A stretch of 64,000 nt of DNA, from contig CM061092.1 in assembly GCA_030770545.1 (NCBI GenBank), positions 19,469,501 through 19,533,500 of the forward strand, given 5' to 3'. Below the pieces are notes generated by a model that was not told the origin of the DNA, did not search any database, and saw only the letters and a program-made list of their open reading frames with translations. Source of the stretch: Macropodus opercularis. Taxonomy: Eukaryota > Chordata > Actinopteri > Anabantiformes > Osphronemidae. Position numbers and translations under genes: made by a program. Below, in pieces: positions 35,301 through 47,192 of the stretch (within the stretch, counting starts at the first letter, position 1; each line of letters begins with the position of its first letter).

Positions 35301-38300
35301 CAGCTATTCAATTCAGTTTTATTTGTCTTCTGGCACTTTGCAAAGTATGTTTAAGAACCTTTTGTCAAAATGAAAGATGTAACATGAACTAATTGGAATC
35401 TGTTCAATAAAACTAAGTACATTTACTCAAGTACTGTGCAGAATGTTTCTGTAGTTTGTGAATTTTAGAGCGTGTATTCAAAGTTGCGTACAAATGTTTT
35501 CTTATTCATGTATCGACAACAATCGTGCTTGCTTTTTATCCTTGGTTTTGCTTGTGTTAGGATCTTCTAGTGAGACTAACAGACGATGCAGATCCATATT
35601 TTCTCTTCAACCTCTCCATCTCAGAAGAAGATTTCCAAAGGTAAGTGTTGGAAAACTGAACTTCAGTGCCTGAATTTTGATCTTGCCTTGCTTTTTTGCA
35701 CTCTTTCTTTTAATGCTTGGCTTCTTTCGTTGTCGTTCCTTTTTGCTTCGTCAGTTTGAAAGTCCAGCAGGGCCTTTTGATAGACTTTGCATCATTTCCT
35801 CAGAAGTTTATTGACCTGCTTAATCTGTGCTACTCGGAGCAGGAATCAGACCATCCAAGGTAAGTACAAAGCACCACGCAGACAAGGCAGCCAGCCTGAA
35901 GCTAAACACAAACGATCTGCAGTGTTGGTCATTGCATATGTACTGTAAGTCTATTGTCCTTTGTGAAAAGTTGACTTTTAACATTTGATGTATTCAGCGT
36001 TGTGTCTTAAATGATTTCAACCCCCTGACATTTGTGATCTATTTCACACCGAATGAATGCACACACACCTAAAGGCAGCAGTTATCAAGCACCTCACAGC
36101 CTGAGGACTGTCACCACTCTGTCAAATAGGTTGTGGGTTTGGCTAGTGATGGAGTAGGGCAGCATATGCCTTAGAGGGACAGACCACCAAAGTATAGCTA
36201 ATACTACACTGACTGCTGTGAGGTACCAGGATAAAAGCTCTCGCATACCTCTGACCTACACTACACACAAATGAGCACATATGGGGTCTTATGTAATGGT
36301 TGTGTTATATTGTATTGACCATCAAGTGCCACCACACTGTCCAGGAGATCTCCAATCTAAACCAAGTCTGGGTCTAAATCCGTCAAGGGCATGATATGCT
36401 GACTGACCAGGAGCCTGTGCAGTTGTTCCAGTGCCCATAGAGAAGAAGCACATACAACTATTAAAACAAAGTAAAAGACACATGTGCTGCAAATCACAAA
36501 ATCAAACAAATGTGTAATGTCAACTTTTCCCAAGGTCCCATGTTTCTTTTTGTGTCTGAGACACCCGTTTTTCATATAGCTTCTGACGTATGGTTCACAT
36601 AGACAGGACTCGCATGGGGTTGAAACTATTGTTGGTGTCTGCCTATGTCTGTGGACTCTTAACTCTAGACAGTGGTTGGCCAGAGCCAGATGATCCCTAC
36701 GTATGTCACATCAGCCTTTCTGAAATTCTGAATTGACTGTTCTGAGATGTGATTGTAGAAAATGTGAAAATATATAAAAGAAAATCATTGTGTGCACTTC
36801 TAAACTCTTTGTCTGTCTAGAAATGGGGGGGAAAGACGTTTTAGTTGATAGTTTAATGTTTGGTTTCCTGATTATTTTTGTGTAAAGATTCCCATCCTAA
36901 ATAATCTTCCACTTTCTCTGTGCTTCTCCACAAACGATACTAAGCAGTAGTCACTAATATACTAAGAGTGGGAGTAATTAAATGTTGTCTGAAATGGGCT
37001 TAAACCTGATTTTTCCACAGGTTTCTCCTACAGTTGTCGTGTCAGAATTCAGTGCTTGAAGGCCCCACCAACTTCAGTGTTGTGGAGACAAATGCATTCA
37101 AGCATCTGAATCACTTGTCTTTGCGGCTTACTCAAGGTTGTGACAAAGAGGTTAAGGACTATCTGGCTGTGTGCATCGCATCTCTGAAGGTTTGCTCATT
37201 CATCATATTTCATGCAATACAGTGCTCAGATGAAGGTTCCAGCAAAAAAGGATTATCTAAACCAGCTATGTTGGTCTTGTGGGTCTGTGAAGGTAGATGT
37301 TCAAATCTCTTGAGGTTGTATTTCTCTATTTGCATGGTAGTTTTGCTCAAATAACAATGAACAACATCTGCTTGTTGTGAGTGGGTATTAACAAAGTTCT
37401 GAAAGGATCCATTGTTGTGTTTTTTTTAAATAACATTTTAGATGCTGTTTTTTACCTTGACATCGTTTGATCTTTTAGGCAGAGAAGCAGGCTCTAGAAA
37501 TAAAGCTTAAGAAGACTGAAGATGATCTGTCAAGGCAACTGAGTTATGCCCAACAGGTGAGCACTGACGTTTGACCTATTGTTGAGAGCTACGCAAAATA
37601 ATCCAAAGTATTGAGACACATGAGCTTTACTCCCTATGGTTCAGTGTGGCGCTGGCCCATCTTTTGCAGCGGTAACCGCTTTGCTTCAAGTGTCGTTGTT
37701 ATGCCATTTGTAGTGTTGGTCCAGTAAAACACTTGTGGGAAGGAGGGCCCTTTGTGTCGCGTATCTCTCCCCTAACACCAAATTTCACTCCTTGTTGAAA
37801 AATAAGAGCCCATGAGAGACGTCCTTCAAAATCGAGAAGCTGAACAACTTCTGGGATGAAGAGCGATCAGTTTAATGAACTGATAAACAGCAGTAGCATG
37901 TTGTTCTTCTCAGCAGTCTTCACCACTAAAGCTGCCTTACTACACGCATTGTCTTTGTATTTGTTACTTATCTAAGCCGTTGCATTTCTCCAAGACTCTG
38001 TCTGAGAAGACTAAAGAGCTGGACAAACTCCGTTCAGAGTGGACAAGTCAGAGCACTTCCCTGTCCAGCCGCCATTCTCAGGAGTTGCAGTCGGAGCGAG
38101 AGAAGGCCATAGAGGTAGGACTGAACTCTACACGTGAAATCCTAAATATTTGTTGACGGGGCTTGTCTTAGCTGTGTTGTTCTTCCAAGATAGAGCTGCA
38201 CAGTCTTTAGACGTCCTCTGAAAAACAACATACAGGGCAGAACATATTTTAGATTCTCAATTTTTTACTACTTGGTAATTAAATATTTTGAAGTTATTAC

Positions 38301-41300
38301 AAGTAGGTAGTTTTCCAAGGTACCAAAGTTTCAAAGCCATATACCAAGGTATTTGTCCAACCTTCTCTTGGTGGCAGTGTCTCAGCCTGTAGCTCAGCTT
38401 GTCACACCAAGCATCTAGTCTGAGTCAAATTCTCAGTTCTCTAGCAGCAGTTGCTGTAAATATGGTAAAGGTCTTTCCAAGTACAGTGTCTAACATTACA
38501 TTGTTCTACGTCTCTGCACATTAGTTGCTAACTTCAGCCTTGCAATCTCTGATTCACGAGTGTTAATCTGGGGTAAAAGCCACCGTTTTACCTTTCACTG
38601 TTGTGAAGGAAAATGGTTAATTGGGCCCAATTTGGACATTTTCACTTAGGGCTGTACTCACTTTTGTTGCCAGGGTTTTAGACATTAATGACTGTGTTTT
38701 GAGTTTTTTTTGAGGGCACAGCAAATTTACACTGTTATACAAACTGTACATTCACTACTTTACATTGTAGCAAAATGGAATTTCTTCAGTGTTGTCCCAT
38801 GAAAAGATATATTAAATATTTAAGTAATGTGAGGAGTGGACTCACTTCTGTGACGTACTGTATATTAGACCATACCCTGTGTCACGGCACCCTGACGCTC
38901 CATTATCGATAGGACCGTGTCTTTGTCTAATTTAGCAGAAAGCACACCTTGTTCGAACCGCAAGGCTCTTGTGTGTAGATCTACCTCCAGTCATCCAGCC
39001 ATGCAGGTCATTGTGAATTTGGCATTATTGATCATTTGAGCTGTAGTACAAAAGATGTCATATCAGTAATTGATTCTTGTGTAAATTGGTGTACACAACC
39101 ACCACCACACCAAATGTGGTTTATCATTATTACAGAAATTAAAAGCCTAAATCTGCTAATTTGACCTATCAAAAATTATTCAGGTGAGGTAAGATCTAGC
39201 TCTCACCACGACATTAACATATACTACATTTGCCAAAAGTATTGGCTCAGCTGCCCCGACTCTGTATGAACTTGGTGATCATTCATAATCCATAGGGTCA
39301 AGGGGCTGTTCACGAGGTTTAGTGTGTTTATGGGACTTTTTGACCGTTCATTTGTGAGGTCACACACTGATGTTGGACCAGAAGGCCTGGCTCTCAGTCT
39401 CTGCTCTGATTCATCCAAAGGTGATCTATCGGGTTGAGGTCAGGACTCAAGTTCATCCACACCAGACTCTGTCGTCCATGTCTTTATGGACCTTGCTTTG
39501 TGCACTGATTCCCATGATTTGGATGGATGAGCCAGTACTTTTGGCAAAATAGTGTATGTATATGTTGGTCTAGTAAAATCACGAGCCACAAAGACAGAGA
39601 TGTCTGAAGTATAAATACAGGTTTTCACAGCAGGCATGATACAGTGTGGTGTGAACATATTTTCTATGAGATGCAGATAATTTAATTCTAAATTGAAAGC
39701 TACTCATCACTAAACTGTTGGTTTGATGACTTGTTTGTGCTTAATATTTGTACATTCACACTAATCAGTTAATGGTGCCTTAAATCACCACCACAGTCCT
39801 GGTGCACATGTGTCGTAGTAAGGCTAATACGTTGTAAAAGGACAGAGTGCAATGAGTATAAGGTCATTGAGACCCCGCATGAACTCTCAGTACAGCACAT
39901 TCAAGAGCCGTGGGTGATGGCAACAAAGGTCAAGCTTCAGTTCAACCAGGATGTCTGGAAAATCCCATCTTAAGTTTTGATCTTACTTGTTTTTTTTACT
40001 TAAAAGCTTTAATTGTATAAAGAAATGGAATTACTGTCAAATGTGAGTTGCCCAAACACAAACTAGGCTAATGGTGGGCATTCTTTGGATTTGACAGGTA
40101 GGCTTGAAGGATTTGTGTGGATGTCATTAAGCTGTGGAGTATTCACAAATGGTTGCAGATGCAACACAGCTGTGGGTTTTCATTACTGCAACTGTAGGTT
40201 TGTAGTTTGGGACATTTTCAATTCAATGCACAAAGTGTAAAAACCTGGAAACCAGACTGAAATAATAGTGATCCTTAAAAGACAGAAATAAAGAAAATGA
40301 ATTTGGTTTAGGGAAGAGCTGAGGCTATGCCCAGGACACCAGACATGTCCTTGCTCTGAACCCATCCTCATCCATCCTTGAACTGATTCATTGTGTCTCT
40401 TTGTTCTTGAAAAATGTTGAGTGATTTTTTTACTCAGCCTTAGGAGACATCTTTACTGAACTGACCCAAGAACCGTTTCACACCAGAAACACTGCTTCAC
40501 ACAGTCTAGATAAACATAATCGCTTGCTTTTACAAAATCAGGTTCTCTTATTTGATTCAGTTTTTTGCTTTTAGGCAGAGGCCAAATTATATGAATGTGA
40601 TATATTCTTTTCAATTATATGGATGAATTGCAAAAAGGTGGATTAAGTGTAAAGAAATTGTATTTGTATGCCATATTTATTCAATGTATTTCAGTTACAG
40701 GACAGGCTGCAGCAGCAAGCCGTGCAGCTCCGTCAGGAGCTGGAGAGCTCTCATGTGAAGAGCTGCCAGCAGCTACAAAGCAGACTGACGGAGCTGGAGG
40801 CCTCCTGCAGAGAGCTGACAGAAAGGAAGTACAAGAACGAGTCTACCGTCAGAGATCTGAAGATTAAACTAGCAGGTGCCGAAGAGGTAAGTGAATACAG
40901 CCCAAGGATTTTTTTTTTTTACTTTTAACTTATTAGTTACTGATTTATGACAATGCAACATATGCAAGAGGTCAATATAAAACTGTAGGAAAACTAAGAA
41001 CAAGCATCAGCCAATTGGTGTATGCAATAATATATGAGATATTGGCACAGCACATTGAGTCTCATGATGAAAGTGCTGTTGTAGCACAGATGACTGACTA
41101 ATGGACATTTGTAGAGCCATCAAAATAATACTTGTGCAATACTCTGGAAACTGGAAAAGGTTAAAAATTACATAAATACAAATACAATGGGGCAAAAAAG
41201 TATTTAGTCAGCCAGTGATTGTGCAAGTTCTCCTGCTTAAAACAAGTCTGTAATTTTCATCACAGGAACACTTGAGAGACGGAATGTGGAAAAAAATTCT

Positions 41301-44300
41301 TTAAAAATTCTACAATGTGATTTCCTGGATGCCCCCCCACATTCTCTCTCACAGTTGTAGTGTAACTATGATGAAAATTACAGACCTCTGTCATCGTTTT
41401 AAGTGGGAGGACTTGCCCAATCGGTGGCTGACTAAATACCTTTTTGCCCCATTGTGTATGACAACAATAATAAATTACTATTATTATTAATTATGCATAT
41501 ACATTTCCCATCACATTGTCATGTAATTCTGCTTTAAAAATGTGTTTATCGAGAAGCCCCATTGGAAGCCAAGGGCTCCAGACTTCCCTTTGCCCGGACA
41601 CTTCTTCCAGCTCTTCCTGGGGGAGCTCAAGGCGTTCCTACGCCATGTGTCCTGGGTTGCTCTCAGGGCCTTTTCCCTGTGGGACATGCCCAGAACACCT
41701 TCTGATCCCCCCCAAAAAACATATGCACTGATTGAGCAAGCTCCCATGAAGCCTTGAGCATTCTGGAAAGGGTTTAGAGCGGGTCCAGTGTTCTACAACC
41801 AGGACCAAAACCATTTTGTTCAATCATCTGAATTTGTCTCTCCAGTAGCCTTGCATAGACTCTCTCTCATAGGCTGGAACACATTGTCTAGTTCACCTTT
41901 GTAAAAACATTCCAGGGACCACGCCTCAACCTCCACACCATGTTGCAGAGCCGTGTTAACTAAGACAGCCCCACAATGTCCAGAGTCTTGAAGGTGGTTG
42001 GAAAACTCCTCGCTTAGGTGATGGGTGGGTTCACCAACGAGTTCCTGCCTCTGCTTCTCATGCAAGATGTGTCAGTGGGATTGAAAGTATTCGTTCCACT
42101 GCTGCACCAGGTGGTGAGCAGTTGACCTCCAGCCTAGGGTGTCTTGGTACCATGTGCATTGATGGAAATCTTTATGCTTGATCATGGTGTTTGTTATGGA
42201 GAAACTGTGACTAGCTCAGAAGTCCAATAACGGAACCGCACTCGTCTTCACATGGTGGAGGCTGTTCCTCCCAATCAAGCCTCTCCAGGTACTGGCGTTG
42301 TTACACACCTGAGCATTGAAGTCCCCCAGTAGAACTATTCAGTCCCCAACTGGAGCGCTTTCCAGTACCCCCTCCAAGGACCCGTTGAAGGCTGGGCAAA
42401 CTGCACAGTTTCAGGCTCCTTGGAGGTGACATTCCGTGTTCCAAGAGCCAGTTTCTGTGTCCAGAGATCAGGTTGTCAAGGCTCATGCCTTCGATTTCTG
42501 CCTGATCTGCAGCCACCAGGTGCCTGCATGTGAGCCCCAACCCTGGCTCCAGAATATGTACACATACCTATACCTAAACCCTATTTATTTTCACATAAAA
42601 CTATAAAATTGCTCACACAAATATGAAATCACAGCCCAAATGAGGCTTTTGGCAGCAGCCAAAAAAGTCTGTGTTTTAGTGTAAATTATTAAACAAAAGG
42701 CATAAGATATGGTGCCAGTAAATACCACTGATCGACCCCGATATTGTTTTGTAACCTCTGATTACCTGGTTTACTCTAGGAAAAACTGAAATAAAGGGAT
42801 TATTTATTGTGCAGTAGTCTGTTGTTTTGTTCACATCTGTATTAAAAAAAAAAAAGGTTCCTGGAAGGGTCACCAGAAAGACTTTTATGAGATCAGAGTT
42901 TAAAGCTTTTCTGTTCTGCTCTGTGTTCTCTGAGTAGGAGTGCCAGCGTTCGAAGCAGCAGATACTCTCTCTTAGGCGAGAAAACAGCACTTTGGACACA
43001 GAGGTTCATGAGAAGGAGCGTTTGGTGACCCAGTTGCAAATGAGAGTGGCTGTTCTGGAGCAGGAAATCAAAGACAAAGAACAGTTAATGCACCGCACAA
43101 AGGAAGTGCTGGAAGCTACTCAGCAGCAGAAGGTAAGTAATGAAATGTTTGGAGGCAGGCAGAAGCACACATCAGTCTTGTGAGGTGTCATTTTGTTAAG
43201 GAACATTAAAACGAATAGGACATATTTATTCAGTATTATTTAATGTATTTTGTTACTTTAACTAAATGCTATTGGTGAATACTGGTTACACCACCACTAT
43301 CTTCATGGGAAGTAAAGCACAAAGACCAAACCGCTTGTCACCTGGAGGTCTGCAGGACTGTGGCTCTCCAAGACCAGGGCTACCAGCTTCTCTCATAGCC
43401 TGCACCATATAGTTACCAGCCAGTCAGATGGCACCGATGAGTAGCAGGTGGTACTGAGCAGCACCTTTGGGACATTTTACCTCTAATTGTTTTTACCTTT
43501 AGGAATCGATGGAGGAAAGTGCTGGAAGTAAAGACCTTCAGATTAGAAAGCTTGAAGCAACTGTAAAATCACTCTCTGAGGAACTCATAAAGGTTTGTAC
43601 AGCTGCGTAGAGTCTAGGCTACGTCTGCTGAATTGGTTTATGGCCAACAGTAAATGCATCTGTGTGATATATCAGTCAGTCTGAAGATCAGCTTTATCTT
43701 GCTCTTGCTGTAAGACGTCATATGTTTGAATATAGATGAATCTTGTGGTTTTTTTGAAGGTGATATTTCCAGAGAGGCTTTGAATAGACCTTGTTTATTT
43801 TGGATGTAGTTTGTGTGGTGTTACCATGCAGCTGTATTGCCGTGTCATTTAGCGTAGGTGGACCCAGTATTGTTGTCATTTAAACGCAAAAGTGCATCTT
43901 ATGTCCTGAAGTCTTCCTTTTAACCTTAAGCTTGCATTTCCTTTACAGGCTAATGGCATCATTAAGAAGCTACAGGGGGAGGTCAGAGGCCTTGTTTCTA
44001 AAATAAAAGTTAAAAACTCAGTGACAGTGTCACAGGAAAAAGTTCTCCAGGATACATCTGAAAAACTGCACAATGTGGAAAAGAATCTACAGAGTGTTCA
44101 GCAGCAGCTAATAACCAAGGAGGAGCAGGTATGCCTTCAATTCAAGCAATGCCACGTCACCAGAAGAGGGGTGTGTGTGTATTCTCACTCATGTGGTTGT
44201 AACGCAACAAAGAGAGAATAGTGACTGTGTAAACAGTTAAAGAAGGCAAACCAAGCTGCCCTTCACAATACGTTATGATTGACAGGGAACAATGCGCTGT

Positions 44301-44877
44301 GGCGGAAACGTTTAGCTGGAGTACACAAACCCAATAACATTTCTAAAGGAGAAATGCAATAACTGCTTCAAGTTCTTTAATATTCTTTTTGACAGGTTTC
44401 AAAGCTGAAGGAGCAGTTGGAGTCAACGGTACAGAAGCTAGATGAAAGCAAAGAAGTGTTAAAAACGAATGAGAATGGTGAGGAAGCCTGTCTACGTGAT
44501 TTCAGATCACATGTTTTAGTCTCATGGAAGTCCGTGAACACTGGCATTAGTATAACAGGAACTGAGACAGTTCATGTAGCCAGGTCTGAAAAGAAGACCC
44601 TTAATTTGACTCTGACGATGATTGTTTCTATATTACAAAAGGCAAATGATGAAGTACAGAAGCAGTTGAAGAAATAGTGAGTCTTTGTGTCAACAAGCCG
44701 CTATAGGTCAGAGCTGATTCTGTTTTATTGCTGAGAGAAAATTCAAATTAGAATTCAGTCTGTGTCTGAACCAGGTAAATCCAGTTAATTCTCTCAACTT
44801 TTTCATGAATAACAAAATGAATGTGTCACAGACTGTACAGCCTTCACATTCAACATGTGTCATTTGGACTGTTTGCC

Positions 44878-44921
<44 letters not shown>

Positions 44922-46558
44922 GTCCGTACTTTAGTCATTCTTAAAGTTTTATATTTGCAGTCAAGCCCGAAATGATTCGTACCCTGACAAATTCTGACTT
45001 TTTGTTCAAATGTAATTAAACGATGAGTGATAATTCTTTCCACAATGAGGCCTCTTGTACGTGGTCTGCTTCTCTTCTGGGAGACACCTGTATCATTTCT
45101 AATCAAGACAAAACTTGAATAAAAGTAACTAAGTCAGAATCTGCCAGGGGTATTAATATTTTCAGACTTGACTGTATATTTATATATTTGATCTTTTTTC
45201 TTTTACACAGTCATAAGCTGGCTTAACAAACAGCTGAATGAAAAGCAGCTGTCCAGAAAGCCAGAGTCTCCTGAAGCTTTGGAGAATCCTCCAGTCATGT
45301 GTGCGGCACCAGGACTGAGGGTAGGAGACGAGGGTTATTAGCTTTATTAGCTTTTCTAACTAGTCATTTACTTGGTCATTAACTCTCAATTTATCCCTCC
45401 AATATGTGACAGACAATCCTTTTGCAACATACATGTAGTTTACATCAAACACATAGGGGTTGAATAGTTTCAGGCTGACATTCTGACTTGGCACTTTTTG
45501 TTCAAATGTAAATAAACTTTTTTCCACAATGATGCCTCTTGTACATCGTCTTATCTTCTGAGAGACACCTGTGTCATTTGTAATAGAGACAAAACTTGCA
45601 GGTTGAATAATGACTGTACATATAGTGTGTGTATATATAAGACAGAGATTAACCAAGCAATCTTTCAAAGTTGGAGTTTTCCCAAATCATTGCTTACAAG
45701 AGCTAATATGATTTTAATAAGGTGGTTGTAACCTCAAGCTGTTTCTCATAGTAAAGAGATCATTGTGTTTTTCAGGCACACCTCTACCCGCAGGCAGACA
45801 GACCTGCTGTCTGTCCAGGGGTGGCCGTTGACGGACCTTCTGCTGAACAGCGAGCAGTGCAGTCAACCAATAGACAGAAGTGAGTTTGTCGTGCCTTAGT
45901 CGTGGCTGCACCTGCAAAGTCCAGCACGCTCTCACCTAAACGCAACCATCTTCCCATCAGGAACCACGTTAGGACACTTGGTCAAATGTGTCCCAGACCA
46001 TCTGCTCCTTCAAACCACTTGCTACGAGTGGTTCCTCTGTACTTCTGTACTTATACACTGTGACATGTTTTGCTAAGTGCGTGATTTAATTGTGTTCTTT
46101 AAACTCATGCATCGTCTTCCTGTTCTCAGTGGAGATTCCACAGGGCTGGATTCAAAGTACTTTGAGAGGAGAGACCATAGCATCCCACTCTATGGTCTGT
46201 CATCTAATCTTCTTCACAAAGGTACAGACTCGCTATCCTTTACAACACTGCACAAACTAAATGGCTCAGAATATACTTTATATACATAAATGGAAAATAC
46301 TGGTTTCACATTGCTCCAACAAAGACTAGCTCTTGGTCATTTATAATATGAGCAGCTGTTCTAGAGAGGATGCAGCAACTGATAAAATGGTCTACAGCAG
46401 TGTTTGTTTCCCCCTGGGATGACCTACCTACAACTACTTCACCATTTAAATAAGTCTTACCCACTAACTGGTACTAATCTATTTTTTCGTTTGCTTTCCC
46501 CCCAGAATTCCCACCGCGAGCGAAGCCTTCTGTAGTTTCTGCGTACTTCTCGGCATAA
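32325..46558 (+). CDS. sass6: SAS-6 centriolar assembly protein, complete, 16 coding exons
   Basis: SAS-6 dimers form the nine-fold cartwheel that templates new centrioles. Exons: 32325-32386, 35182-35242, 35561-35640, 35755-35859, 37021-37189, 37479-37556, 37995-38114, 40695-40886, 42938-43132, 43503-43592, 43949-44128, 44396-44477, 45211-45320, 45776-45879, 46130-46221, 46506-46558 (TAA). All borders are GT..AG and the phase is unbroken: 1773 bases, 590 residues. The ATG lies in a good context (ccccATGg). Residues 1-160 form the globular head: RCRDCEER, RLTDDADPYFLFNLSISEEDFQ (split for length: RLTDDADPYF, then LFNLSISEEDF) and VVETNAFKHLNHLSLRL; Phe129 corresponds to the dimer-interface Phe131 of human. 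A long coiled coil follows (LTERKYKNESTVRDLKIKL; RRENSTLDTEVHEKERLV). The tail carries ISWLNKQLNEKQ, LDSKYFERRDHSIPL and the C-terminal SAYFSA. It is shorter than human (657 residues), mainly in the disordered tail. Confidence 0.95.
33160..33905 (+). pseudogene. piggyBac-type transposase relic
   Basis: Pieces of a piggyBac/PGBD DDE transposase read in shifting frames: an acidic N-terminal stretch near 33250-33290, then IRFDDG near 33405. A frame change brings NPGLDVCVDEQLVAFKGRCG and KPAKYGIKI (33485-33590). After another change come AILDYNRCKGG and HLLDVSAYSAFIL (33690-33800). The DEQL and DYN..KGG acidic residues belong to the catalytic core. At least two frameshifts plus an internal deletion (between KGG and the LDVSAYSAF block) destroy the gene. 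It lies in the sense orientation in intron 1 of sass6 and is removed by splicing. Confidence 0.8.
33934..34089 (+). repeat. Direct repeat copy 1 within the piggyBac relic
   Basis: This stretch ('aaataaattaatactttatgctcaatacaagaa' onward to 'gagagggagtt') is repeated at 34567-34723 with about 20% differences, in the same orientation. It includes 'attctagttaa' and 'tttggccac' words in both copies. The duplication flanks the miniature element at 34283-34562. It may be subterminal sequence of the piggyBac element or a separate local duplication. Confidence 0.7.
34283..34562. mobile_element. TTAA-flanked miniature element, copy A
   Basis: TTAA at 34283-34286 and at 34559-34562 flanks an element starting CCCTCTGCAGCCTTCGAGG and ending CCTTGAAGGCTGCACAGGGG, near-perfect inverted ends of about 25 bp. 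The whole unit is largely palindromic: 'accagggttggatcaaaca' on one side and 'ttattcaacccatgtgtgg' on the other. No coding sequence. A TTAA target with CCC-starting ends is diagnostic of piggyBac superfamily miniatures. Copies B and C are at 48945-49221 and 52057-52332. Confidence 0.85.
34567..34723 (+). repeat. Direct repeat copy 2 within the piggyBac relic
   Basis: Second copy of the sequence at 33934-34089, directly after the TTAA miniature element. The words 'ctcaatacaagaa', 'gattctagttaa', 'catatttatgcagt' and 'tttggccac' occur in the same order in both copies. Confidence 0.7.
37607..37710 (+). mobile_element. Tc1-type miniature element fragment
   Basis: 'ccaaagtattgagacacatgagctttactcc...gctggcccatcttttgcagc' resembles the left end of fish Tc1 miniatures of the 'ccaaaagtattg' type; a more complete relative with both ends is at 39216-39565. 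The right end is not recognisable. In the sass6 intron between 37556 and 37995. Confidence 0.5.
38625..38862 (+). mobile_element. Tc1/mariner 3' end fragment
   Basis: From 'tggacattttcacttagggctgtactcacttttg' to 'ctcacttctgtgacgtactgta' this is the reverse complement of 10898-11125, the 3' end of the Tc1 element in the nfic intron, with some substitutions. No transposase coding remains. It ends next to a TA at 38861. It lies in the large sass6 intron between 38114 and 40695. Confidence 0.8.
39216..39565. mobile_element. Tc1-type MITE with ~35-bp inverted ends
   Basis: The left end 'acatatactacatttgccaaaagtattggctc' and right end 'gagccagtacttttggcaaaatagtgtatgtatatgt' are inverted copies with few differences, and the element is flanked by TA-rich sequence. 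The interior ('ggttgaggtcaggactc') is derived from a Tc1 transposase region read on the minus strand, but no open frame survives. It lies in a sass6 intron. Confidence 0.8.
41183..41458. mobile_element. Tc1-type MITE of the 'caatggggcaaaaaagtatttagtc' family
   Basis: The left terminus CAATGGGGCAAAAAAGTATT, followed by 'tagtcagcca', and the right terminus 'tggctgactaaatacctttttgccccattg' are inverted repeats of about 30 bp. The element is bordered by TA on both sides (41183-41184 and 41457-41458), the Tc1/mariner target site. The interior is also partly palindromic ('acagtctgtaattttcatcac' against 'gatgaaaattacagacctctg'). Non-coding. In the sass6 intron between 40886 and 42938. Confidence 0.85.
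41545..42560 (-). mobile_element. Rex3/RTE-type LINE fragment, antisense, decayed
   Basis: The plus strand contains 'gcattgaagtcccccagtagaac', 'ctccaggtactggcgttgtt', 'ttctacaaccaggaccaaaacc' and, at the left end, 'ttcccttt..cacttcttccagctcttcctgggggagctcaaggcgtt'. These are the antisense of endonuclease-region and 3'-end sequences of fish Rex3/RTE retroelements. All minus-strand frames are broken. In the sass6 intron between 40886 and 42938. Confidence 0.6.
44881..44918 (+). repeat. (GT)19 microsatellite
   Basis: Nineteen uninterrupted GT units in the sass6 intron between 44477 and 45211, next to the Tc1-type miniature element at 44957. A likely length-variable marker. Confidence 0.95.
44957..45176. 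mobile_element. Tc1-type MITE with 'cagtcaag' ends
   Basis: The left end 'gcagtcaagcccgaaatgattcgtaccc' and right end 'ggtattaatattttcagacttgactgta' are inverted repeats of about 28 bp. The interior has 'ttcaaatgtaattaaacgatgag' and 'cctcttgtacgtggtctgcttc'. A second copy of the interior lies in the next sass6 intron at 45455-45620. Non-coding. Confidence 0.75.
45455..45620. mobile_element. Partial second copy of the 44957-45176 MITE
   Basis: 'tgacttggcactttttgttcaaatgtaaataaac' to 'gagagacacctgtgtcatttgtaatagagacaaaactt' follows the same order as 44997-45115 with about 15-20% differences and small gaps. The terminal repeats are degraded. It lies in the sass6 intron between 45320 and 45776. 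Confidence 0.7.
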
Positions 46559-46834
46559 TGGAACTTCTAGTGACTGGCTACACACATAACATAGAATTAG
46601 GCATCAGCTCCTGTACAGATATTATTATTAGTTGGTGTTACACCAACTCTTAAGTAGGTATTGTTGTCATTGTAACTTATTTGCTGTTAATGTTTGAATT
46701 ATTACTTTGGAATTTGGTGTAGTGCTCTGATCAACTACAGTGATCATGGAGAACGTATAGTCTCCTGGTACAGTCTCACGTCTTTATTCTTACATGTTTT
46801 CTTCATATGCTGTGTAATGGTTTTAAACATGTCT

Positions 46835-46840
46835 AATAAA
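46835..46840 (+). terminator. sass6: sass6 poly(A) signal AATAAA
   Basis: AATAAA about 277 bases after the sass6 stop codon and the first canonical signal in the 3' flank. The convergent gene on the opposite strand has its own signal at 47187-47192, so the two 3' ends are separated by only about 350 bases. Confidence 0.7.
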
Positions 46841-47186
46841 AACGTCAAGCCCCAAAGATTAATTATGACTTTTTTTCAGTTAAAACAAGCATGAATTTTA
46901 AACTTGGGCAGGGGAACATGTGACAACACGTTTATGAAAAATGAATGTAAGAATGTTTGATTTTGTAGTCGGAGTACAACTATAGATGAAAACTAATGTA
47001 ATCAATTACTACGTTAAATGTGCCATTTTGCATACCATGTTCTTCATTTCCCTGGGTGTAATACATGGCAGGCTGGAAGTCACTCGATGCCCCCGACAAT
47101 AATTATGATCCCTATATAATCTGATAATTGGAAAAAGGTAAAAGGGGAAGACGATGCAAGAAAATTCAGCAGATCAACACCTTCAG

Positions 47187-47192
47187 TTTATT
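47187..47192 (-). terminator. Poly(A) signal of the histidine-rich glycoprotein-like gene
   Basis: TTTATT on the plus strand (AATAAA on the minus strand), 88 bases beyond the TGA of the minus-strand gene ending at 47280. A short 3' UTR is implied. Confidence 0.65.

Noticed and set aside
41816..42065. 81-codon minus ORF as a gene
   Set aside because: Part of the antisense Rex3/RTE-like segment.
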